From Streptomyces roseochromogenus subsp. oscitans DS 12.976 (GTDB lineage: Bacteria; Actinomycetota; Actinomycetes; Streptomycetales; Streptomycetaceae), in contig NZ_CM002286.1 of NCBI RefSeq assembly GCF_000497445.1, positions 103,796 to 119,017 on the forward strand: DNA of 15,222 nt, written 5' to 3'. Positions 1 to 5,405 of this stretch are shown here, piece by piece (position 1 is the stretch's first letter; each line of letters begins with the position of its first letter). The notes beneath the pieces are model-generated. The model was not told the DNA's origin, searched no databases, and was given only the letters and a program-made list of their open reading frames with translations. A program made the translations under genes and the position numbers.

Positions 1-7
1 TTGTTCT

Positions 8-52
8 GTCGCAGTGAAGGTTAAGCGTTTCTCAGCGAAGGTTGAGTGATCG
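8..52. repeat. Left-end transposase-binding repeats L1 and L2
   Basis: L1 (8-27, GTCGCAGTGAAGGTTAAGCG) and L2 (31-52) share the core GAAGGTT at 16-22 and 37-43, 21 bp apart, about two helical turns. The complement of L1 matches right repeat R3 at 17 of 20 positions. The complement of L2 matches R1 at 21 of 22. Multiple spaced TnsB sites at each end are the rule for Tn7-like elements, so these are probable TnsB-binding sites. L2 overlaps the stop codon and last codons of the upstream-lying tniQ gene. Confidence 0.82.
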
Positions 53-796
53 ATCACGGCGGTCCCGTTCTTTGATGCGCAGGTAGGAACGTCTCTTGCG
101 GCAGGCGGCTGAGCACGTCAGACGTAGTCGATTACCGCGGCCCGGTTCGAGGGGGCCGGCGCATTGGGCGCATGTTGTGGGCTGCTGCCTGGGGGTGCCG
201 AATCGCCGGCGGCGGTAGGCGGTGTGGCAGCAGCGGTCCGAGCACCAGCGGCGTCGGCCAGGTCCGAGCGGAGCGTCGCAGACGCCGCAGGCTGGTTCCC
301 GGGAGGTCCGGGCCTCGGCCTTTTCGCGCCGGCGCTGGCGGTATGCCTGTTGGCGACAGGCATCTGAGCACCAGCGGGGAATTGCCCCGCGGCCGGCGAA
401 GGTCAGCTTCGTGCCGCAACTCCAGCAGGCCAGGCGGCGTTCCTCTCGCGGCTTCGGGTTTCGTCTTCTGTATGCCTTCTGCCGGCATGCCTGTGAGCAG
501 GTCTGCCGTGCGGTGCCGCCTTGAGGCTGGAACGTGCGAGCCCCGCATTCAACACACCGAGCGCCCACGAGGATCTCCTTGAGGGAAGAGGCGTCCCGGC
601 CGACCGCGGCGGCCAGACGCTCCCAGCTGGGCGAACCCCTTCCTGACCACGGCGGATCGACCAGGTAGTGGCGCAAGTAGGTGACCTTGAGGTGGTTGGC
701 GGCGGCGAGGCGCTCGATGAAGGACCGGAAGCCTTCGCCGGCGATGGGCCGTATCTGTATGGGCAGACGGGCGGGTGGTGGGCTGGACGTGGTCAT
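32..796 (-). CDS. tniQ: TniQ-family protein with four tandem zinc-binding modules
   Basis: Probable target-selection protein of the transposon (254 aa). Residues 10-37 carry the N-terminal TniQ signature (LPIQIRPIAGEGFRSFIERL followed by AAANHL). From residue 81 the protein becomes four tandem modules, each CxxC followed by CxxxC: C81/C84/C100/C104, C124/C127/C143/C147, C170/C173/C185/C189 and C209/C212/C228/C232. The first three are followed by a basic R/H-x-x-AYRxR-like segment and the fourth by RKRRSYLR. Each module probably binds one zinc ion, and the basic tails suggest DNA contact. The start codon overlaps the stop of the preceding tniQ gene (ATGA), implying translational coupling. TniQ/TnsD proteins bridge the target site and the TnsC ATPase. 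Here the zinc array replaces the usual TnsD C-terminus, so specific DNA recognition is inferred, not shown. The last codons lie within end repeat L2. Confidence 0.85.
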   Translation of the reverse strand: MTTSSPPPARLPIQIRPIAGEGFRSFIERLAAANHLKVTYLRHYLVDPPWSGRGSPSWERLAAAVGRDASSLKEILVGARCVECGARTFQPQGGTARQTCSQACRQKAYRRRNPKPREERRLACWSCGTKLTFAGRGAIPRWCSDACRQQAYRQRRREKAEARTSREPACGVCDAPLGPGRRRWCSDRCCHTAYRRRRFGTPRQQPTTCAQCAGPLEPGRGNRLRLTCSAACRKRRSYLRIKERDRRDRSLNLR

Positions 797-1263
797 CTCA
801 GGTGGGGTGGCCGATGTTGTCGTGGCTGGTGCTGGAGTGCGAGGCGGAGGAGGTGGCGTCTGAGCCGCGGATAGCGGTGGCGGAGGACGTTTCGGTGGAC
901 ACCGAAGTGGAGTGCCTCACCGAGCGCCATGAGGAGATCGACCCGATCGAAGAGGCTTGGGAGTGCATGGTCGACCCGCTGCGGGAACGGTCCTGCGCGG
1001 TTCGGGTCGGTGTTGACACGTCCTGGTGCGTCGGGGAGAGCGCGTCGCAGGGCATCGACGGTGCTGTTGGTGAGCTGGGCGAGCAGGTGCAGCTCCGGAG
1101 GCCGGGCCCTGCCGCGGGGGCAGAGGACAGCGGTGAGCTCGTCCGGCGACAGGTGGTTGGCCTGTGCCAAGCGCTGTATGTAGGAGGCGATCCCTTCACC
1201 GAGGACGGGCCTGACCTGCATGGGCAGGGGAGCCAGCTTCGGGCCGGTGTTCGTGGTGGGCAT
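793..1263 (-). CDS. tniQ: Short TniQ-family protein
   Basis: A 156-aa TniQ-like protein, the first of two in the operon. The family signature is at residues 11-38 (APLPMQVRPVLGEGIASYIQ, then RLAQANHL), closely paralleling the next gene product. It lacks zinc-binding cysteine pairs: only one cysteine is visible (C48). The C-terminus is rich in Arg and His. The stop overlaps the next start (ATGA), and the start lies 31 bp after the ATPase gene. By family analogy it should link the TniB/TnsC ATPase to the target or to a second TniQ protein. Being much shorter than typical TniQ proteins, it may be a core adaptor that leaves DNA recognition to its longer partner, or it may be a decayed copy. The intact coupling to neighbours favours a working gene. 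No strong ribosome-binding site precedes the ATG; AAAGG lies about 13 bases upstream. Confidence 0.8.
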   Translation of the reverse strand: MPTTNTGPKLAPLPMQVRPVLGEGIASYIQRLAQANHLSPDELTAVLCPRGRARPPELHLLAQLTNSTVDALRRALPDAPGRVNTDPNRAGPFPQRVDHALPSLFDRVDLLMALGEALHFGVHRNVLRHRYPRLRRHLLRLALQHQPRQHRPPHLR

Positions 1264-1294
1264 CGTGCGGTGGCGGTCCTTTCCCGCTCGGCGG

Positions 1295-2305
1295 TTAGCG
1301 GGAGTCGGAACTGTGGTCGAGCGGGATCGCCTGCAGGCTCTGCTCGGTGATCTCTTCGCTGCCGGTGAGGATCGCGTCCAGGGCGGCGCCGCGGATCAGG
1401 TGCGAGAGCGAACCGATCATGCCACCGGTGCGGTCGTGGAGGTAGCGGTCCAGGCCGGTGAGGCTGCCGGGCTTGTGCGCGTGGAGCCGCAGAGAGTTCT
1501 CCAGGGTGGCGACCAGTCCCTGCCATTCGCTGTTGTAGGGCAGCGGGGCGGTGGGGATCAGGGTGAAGCGTCCGGCGATCTGCTGTCCGCGGGTGCCGTC
1601 GAACAGGTTGCGTTCGACGTTGATCCCGGCATAGACGAACGTCGCGGGGATGCGCTCGGAGAAGTACTTCAGCGTGTCGGCGACCTCGGCTCCGGATCTG
1701 GTCGCCAGTGAGATGTTGTGCAGTTCGTCGACGAGGACCAGGCCGACCCGGGCGTCGGTCAACACGCCGCAGACCGACTCCAGGATGTCGGTGATGTTCG
1801 AACGCGAGCGGGTGGGCAGGCCGAGGAAGCGGGCGAACTCCACCGTCACCATGCGCGGTGTGGCGGCCGGCGGGACAGTTATGTAGACGACCGGGATGCG
1901 GTCGCTCACGCCGGGATGACGGGCCCGGTCCAGGAGTTCGTGTGCGCGGCCGAGCTGGGTGATCGCGGTGGTCTTGCCGGTGCCGGCCGGGCCGGAGACG
2001 ATCAGGCCGCGGCGGGCGCTGACCGCGTGCCGGTTCAGCAGCACCAGGCGGCGCCCGCAGGTGACCGTGTGCTGGACGGTCGAGGTCGCCACCACCAGCA
2101 GCCGGGTGTGGTGGTCGATCCGGTCCTCGTCGTAGCGGGTCCGTTCGGCCGGTGTGAGCTTCGCGTGGTCGGTGTCGCTCAGCAGCTCGGGTATGACGGG
2201 CTGGTCAGCGACGAAGGCCCGCCAGCCGGCGAGGGTCGTCAGGTGCTGGTCCGGCTCCTGCGGCTCGTCGGCCGACGGGTCGAGCAGGTTTTGCGGGTGT
2301 GTCAT
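1295..2305 (-). CDS. tniB: TniB/TnsC-like AAA+ transposition ATPase
   Basis: A 336-aa ATPase that in Tn7-like systems forms filaments on target DNA, links the target selector (TniQ) to the transposase (TnsB) and gates insertion. Walker A is GPAGTGKT at residues 105-112. Walker B is VGLVLVDELH at 187-196, with acidic D193/E194 followed by H196. Sensor-like segments follow (FVYAGINVERNLF, 223-235). The size and the layout of a non-conserved N-terminus, AAA core and short C-terminal tail fit TniB/TnsC proteins. The ATG overlaps the last codon and stop of tnsAB (ATGA), so translation is probably coupled. It sits between the transposase and the tniQ genes, the usual order tnsA-tnsB-tnsC-tniQ. No inactivating change was seen. 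Confidence 0.93.
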   Translation of the reverse strand: MTHPQNLLDPSADEPQEPDQHLTTLAGWRAFVADQPVIPELLSDTDHAKLTPAERTRYDEDRIDHHTRLLVVATSTVQHTVTCGRRLVLLNRHAVSARRGLIVSGPAGTGKTTAITQLGRAHELLDRARHPGVSDRIPVVYITVPPAATPRMVTVEFARFLGLPTRSRSNITDILESVCGVLTDARVGLVLVDELHNISLATRSGAEVADTLKYFSERIPATFVYAGINVERNLFDGTRGQQIAGRFTLIPTAPLPYNSEWQGLVATLENSLRLHAHKPGSLTGLDRYLHDRTGGMIGSLSHLIRGAALDAILTGSEEITEQSLQAIPLDHSSDSR

Positions 2306-5190
2306 CGAGTCTTCCAGGGGTCGGCGAGCGGGTCGAACAGGCCCAGCGGGATCACCTTGGCGAGCGGTTCTTCCTCTTCCGCCCGCTGTGGCTCAGGTTC
2401 CGGTGCGGGATGTGGGGCCGGTGGCGGGGTCGGGACCGGCGGGGTCGCCTTGGTGCGGGCGGCCACCCGCTTGTCCCGGCGAGTGCGCTTCTTCGGCTTC
2501 GCCGCGGTGTCCTGGGGGCCGGCGTGGGCGCGGGTCAGCAGGGCGGCGGCCGCCTGAGCGATCTCCGCCTCGGTGCCCTCGGGCAGGCCCCGGGCGGCGT
2601 GGTCCCAGGCCAGTTCCCCGAACGGGACCGGCGTGTGACGCAGGTGCTTCCAGGTCGCTTCGATCCACTCGCCTTGGCCGTGGTGGTTGCGTACCCAGAT
2701 CCGGGAGATGTCGTAGGGGTCGTAGTGGACCTCCCACAAGCCCTTCTTCTCCGTGACGCCGGAGTGCTGGCGGCGGATCAGGTCCGGGCCGTCGTAGGTG
2801 CGGCGCTTGATCCTGATGCCGTAGTCGTTCACCGCCCGCCAGGTCGACGGCAGCAGCTCGATGTAGTCCTCTGCGCTGAGCGCGACCGGGACGGAACCGC
2901 AGGCTTCCACCAGGGCGGCGTACTTCTCGTTCGGCGTGAACGACCGCCCCGGGTGCAACGGGTCGCGCAGACCGTCGTGTTCGCGGTTCTGCCACTTCGC
3001 GACCAGCCATTCGTCGAGAAGCTCCTGCAGCTCGGGCAGGGACCACAGGGGCTGCTTTTCCAGATGGCGGCCGCGGTGGTCGGTGCTGCGGCCGGTGTAA
3101 CCGGCGACGAACTGGGCGAACAGCGTGCCGACGGAGTCCAGCATCTTCTCCACGTGCCCCTTCTGGAACGGGGCCGCCTTGTGGGTGGGCTGGAAGTCGA
3201 TCTCCAGGAAGCGGCAGGAAGCCCGGAAGTTGCGGGAGATGAACGCCTTGCCGTGATCACAGACGATCATCTCCGGCACGATCACCGGCTTCGCCGCCGC
3301 GTGCTCCAGGCGCTCGTCGATGTCCAGCAGCCGGCGGTAGGGCAGCACCGACCTCGACATCCGCAAGGCGTCCACCCAGCCCCGGCGCATCAGCTCAGGG
3401 GTGACGGTGCGGGCCAGCAGCACGCTGGCGTCGACGGACTTGGTGGTGGGCCGCAGCACCGCCGCGGTCACCGTCCTGGTCGCGACGTCGACCATGCCGG
3501 TGAGCTCGACCTTGCCCACCACCCCGTCGTCCAGGCGGACGAGAACGTCCAGCGGGGTGGAGTCGATCTGCACCACCTCGCCCGGCGCGAACACCGTCCA
3601 CTGCCCGAACGGCGCCGTCGCCCCGTGTGCTCTCGAGCGGCGGTTGCGGGCCGTTGCCGAGACGGGGTTGCCCTGCGACAGCTTGGCCAGGAGCCGATAG
3701 AGGGTCGCCTGCGACGGCAACTCGACCGGCTCGCCCGCTTCCTTCAGGATCTCGCCGGTCCGCCAGATGATGTAGGTGCCGGTGCGGGTGGAGTCGTCCT
3801 CGCCCTCCTTGATCGCCTGCCGCATGGCCTCGACCACCGCGTCATCGACCGTGCCGAACCGCGGCCTCTTGCGAACCGGCCGGCGGTCAGCCAGCCCCAG
3901 CAGGCCCTCGGCCTGGTAGCGGCGGCGGAAGTTGCCGACAGTGCTGACGCTGACCCGGTAGCCCGCCGCCGTCAACTCGGCCGCCTTGGCCCGCTCCCGC
4001 GCGGTCAGCGAGTGGCGAGCCGGGTCGTACTCGGGCCGGGGCCGGGCGTCCTCACCCGCGGTGGGGTCGATGCCGTGGAGGACTTCCAGGATGTGGCCCT
4101 CCCACCACAGAGCCTTCTCCCGCGCTCGCTGCGGAAGCGCTTCCAGCAGCGACACCGGCGGCAGCGGCATCCTCTCCGGGCTGCTGATCACCTTGAAGCT
4201 GTCATCGGCCAGCAGCATCGCAAGCGGGACCTCACGCGGCGAGCCACCCTCGTCGGACAGGATCACCGCCTGGGCGGACACCGCGAGCACTGCCCGACTC
4301 TGCCCGGTGAACCGCACCCGGTCGCCCACCCCGATCGAGGCCGGCCTCGACAGCCTGCGCATCTGGCTCTCCTCCCTGCGTGTGCCCGGCCGTGGCCGCA
4401 GCAGCGGGCCGTGCCCCCGGCCCCCATGCCCCAGCCCGCCGGCCATCCCGTTCGGCGCACGCACCACAGTGCCACTGCTGAGCAAGGCCCCGCCGAGGTC
4501 AGCACGAAGCACTCCGGTCCAAAGCAGGTGGAACAGCACGGGCAGGACCCGCAGGACGTCGCCGGCCTCCTCAGCTCCCACCCGCAGCCGGCGCGGCTGC
4601 CGGAAGATACCCATCAAGTCTTCGGCGACGTCCGCCTCACGGCCGCACCGCCGGTGCCGGTAGCGGGCCAGCCACCGCAGATTCGCCATGAGTACCGGAT
4701 CCGGAACCCCGGCGTGCACGAACTCCCAGCCCACCGCCGAACAGGCCCGCTCGGTCGCGGCGAAGGCCTCTGCCGTCCGTTCGTCGACCTGGTCCTCGGC
4801 GCGGACGTCGACGACTTGGGCGCGACCGTCGGCCAACCGTACGAAGTAGTCAGGCGCGTGCCGACGCTTCGCACCGCCGTCGCGCCATTGCAACCAGAAC
4901 GGCTGGGAGGCGATCCCCACCACGTCCGGGTCGAAGTCCAAAAGGATCAGCCGGTCCCGTTCCAGCCACGACTCGTAGCCCACATGATCGCCGGTGGTCA
5001 CCGCGTAGTACCAGCCGGGGAAACTGCGGTCGCCCTTGTTCCACCGGAACCCGCGTACCGGCGGCACCGCCTCGAACCTGACGTTCCATCCGGCACCCAA
5101 CGCGGTGCGGCGGCGCTGTCCGCCGTCCAAGAAGTCCAGGTCAAAGGCGCTGAGCACGGGGTCGCCGTACGCGCGTACCGGTTCCCCCAC
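2302..5190 (-). CDS. tnsAB: TnsA-TnsB fusion: transposase with endonuclease domain
   Basis: A 962-aa protein joining both strand-processing activities of a Tn7-like transposase. The TnsA-like part (about 1-245) has ESWLERDRLILLDFDP (E73/E77), QPFWLQW, HAPDYFV (D114) and VVDVR (128-130). E77, D114 and R130 align by eye with Tn7 TnsA E63, D114 and K132, so the lysine position is Arg here. After a Gly/Arg/Pro-rich linker (about 246-285) comes the TnsB-like part: DNA-binding helix-turn-helix regions (about 390-505), then a DDE catalytic core with D543 (VVQIDSTPLD), D645 (VCDHGKAF) and E681 (GHVEKM), exactly 35 residues between the last two, then a Mu-type C-terminal barrel and a Pro/Ala-rich tail. 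TnsA and TnsB are usually separate genes. In-frame M277 has its own strong ribosome-binding site, so a free 686-aa TnsB may also be made. The start used here is a GTG with GGGGAG just upstream. Expression may be autoregulated through the end repeats. Confidence 0.92.
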   Translation of the reverse strand: MGEPVRAYGDPVLSAFDLDFLDGGQRRRTALGAGWNVRFEAVPPVRGFRWNKGDRSFPGWYYAVTTGDHVGYESWLERDRLILLDFDPDVVGIASQPFWLQWRDGGAKRRHAPDYFVRLADGRAQVVDVRAEDQVDERTAEAFAATERACSAVGWEFVHAGVPDPVLMANLRWLARYRHRRCGREADVAEDLMGIFRQPRRLRVGAEEAGDVLRVLPVLFHLLWTGVLRADLGGALLSSGTVVRAPNGMAGGLGHGGRGHGPLLRPRPGTRREESQMRRLSRPASIGVGDRVRFTGQSRAVLAVSAQAVILSDEGGSPREVPLAMLLADDSFKVISSPERMPLPPVSLLEALPQRAREKALWWEGHILEVLHGIDPTAGEDARPRPEYDPARHSLTARERAKAAELTAAGYRVSVSTVGNFRRRYQAEGLLGLADRRPVRKRPRFGTVDDAVVEAMRQAIKEGEDDSTRTGTYIIWRTGEILKEAGEPVELPSQATLYRLLAKLSQGNPVSATARNRRSRAHGATAPFGQWTVFAPGEVVQIDSTPLDVLVRLDDGVVGKVELTGMVDVATRTVTAAVLRPTTKSVDASVLLARTVTPELMRRGWVDALRMSRSVLPYRRLLDIDERLEHAAAKPVIVPEMIVCDHGKAFISRNFRASCRFLEIDFQPTHKAAPFQKGHVEKMLDSVGTLFAQFVAGYTGRSTDHRGRHLEKQPLWSLPELQELLDEWLVAKWQNREHDGLRDPLHPGRSFTPNEKYAALVEACGSVPVALSAEDYIELLPSTWRAVNDYGIRIKRRTYDGPDLIRRQHSGVTEKKGLWEVHYDPYDISRIWVRNHHGQGEWIEATWKHLRHTPVPFGELAWDHAARGLPEGTEAEIAQAAAALLTRAHAGPQDTAAKPKKRTRRDKRVAARTKATPPVPTPPPAPHPAPEPEPQRAEEEEPLAKVIPLGLFDPLADPWKTR
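4360..4375 (-). promoter_or_regulatory. Internal Shine-Dalgarno and ATG for a separate TnsB
   Basis: Within the tnsAB reading frame, the minus strand reads AGGGAGGAGAGCCAG followed by ATG, with GGAGGAG at 4375-4369 and the ATG at 4362-4360, a spacing of 6 bases. The ATG is codon 277 and in frame. Initiation here would give a 686-aa protein beginning MRRLSRPASIGVGDRVRF, which looks like a natural TnsB N-terminus. It reads like the former start of a separate tnsB gene retained after loss of the tnsA stop codon. Confidence 0.7.
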
Positions 5191-5216
5191 CGTCTCCCCA
5201 GACAGTCAGCCCTAAA

Positions 5217-5296
5217 CGATCACTCAACCTTCGGTGAGAAAACCTATCGGTCACCAACCTTCGATGACAACGCTCAACCTTCGCTGCGAGAGATCA
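5217..5296. repeat. Right-end transposase-binding repeats R1, R2 and R3
   Basis: Three copies of a repeat centred on AACCTTC at 5226-5232 (R1), 5256-5262 (R2) and 5276-5282 (R3). R1 (CGATCACTCAACCTTCGGTG) pairs almost exactly with left L2. R3 with its flank pairs with the left terminus and L1. R2 is more diverged (TCACCAACCTTCGATGAC). Spacing is 30 and 20 bp. They are inverted relative to the left-end set, as TnsB sites at the two ends of a Tn7-like element should be. The end next to tnsA carrying more sites matches the right end of Tn7. Confidence 0.82.
5241..5270 (-). promoter_or_regulatory. Candidate tnsAB promoter inside the right-end repeats
   Basis: On the minus strand, TTGTCA (complement of 5265-5270) and TAGGTT (complement of 5241-5246) are separated by 18 bases and could form a housekeeping-type promoter about 50 bp upstream of the tnsAB GTG. 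Its elements overlap repeat R2 and abut R1, so transposase binding would be expected to repress transcription. This is motif matching only; Streptomyces promoters are variable. Confidence 0.35.
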
Positions 5297-5330
5297 CCCC
5301 CACTCCGGACGCACGCATGTCAGACCTCAA

Positions 5331-5374
5331 GCCGTACGGGTTTTGTACGGCAACCGTACGCGTCACGTACGGTT
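5331..5374. promoter_or_regulatory. Two tandem dyad operators upstream of tap
   Basis: Two inverted repeats share the half-site GTACGG. The first is GCCGTAC (5331-5337) and GTACGGC (5345-5351). The second is AACCGTAC (5352-5359) and GTACGGTT (5367-5374). Both have a 7-bp spacer and perfect arms, and their centres are 22 bp apart, two helical turns, so two dimers would sit on the same DNA face. They lie just upstream of a TAGAAT -10-like hexamer (5381-5386) and about 30 bp before the tap ATG. The helix-turn-helix domain of Tap itself, or that of Tpg, could be the binder. Confidence 0.72.
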
Positions 5375-5380
5375 CTGGGG

Positions 5381-5400
5381 TAGAATGTGGGTCAGGAGGT
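5381..5400 (+). promoter_or_regulatory. tap -10 element and ribosome-binding site
   Basis: TAGAAT at 5381-5386 is a good -10 hexamer; no convincing -35 stands 17 bases upstream (ACGCGT). AGGAGGT at 5394-5400 is a strong Shine-Dalgarno 5 bases before the ATG at 5406 and fixes that start over the in-frame upstream ATG at 5343. With the -10 this close to the start, the leader would be very short. Confidence 0.55.
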
Positions 5401-5405
5401 GTTTC

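Larger units (their letters stand above)
2..5296 (-). mobile_element. Compact Tn7-like (TnsAB-TniB-TniQ-TniQ) transposon
   Basis: All four transposition functions of the Tn7/Tn5053 superfamily lie head to tail on the minus strand: a TnsA-like endonuclease fused to a TnsB-like DDE transposase, a TniB/TnsC ATPase, and two TniQ proteins. The set is bracketed by inverted end repeats. The outermost 13 bases at the left (TGTTCTGTCGCAG, 2-14) match the outermost 13 at the right read inward (TGATCTCTCGCAG, complement of 5284-5296) at 11 positions. Inside them lie two left and three right repeats centred on GAAGGTT/AACCTTC. The left repeats begin where the last tniQ gene ends and the right ones just upstream of tnsA, so no room for cargo remains. 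Exact termini are inferred. The right end begins TGA rather than the TGT usual in the superfamily. A target duplication cannot be tested because only one base of left flank is present. Confidence 0.8.

Noticed and set aside
32..5190. CRISPR-associated transposon
   Set aside because: No cas gene, repeat-spacer array or guide-like sequence occurs in the element or elsewhere in the window.
1..5301. Target-site duplication flanking the transposon
   Set aside because: Only base 1 (T) of left flank is present; it does not equal the fifth base (C) after 5296, so either the termini are off by a few bases or the duplication is absent. Not decidable here.
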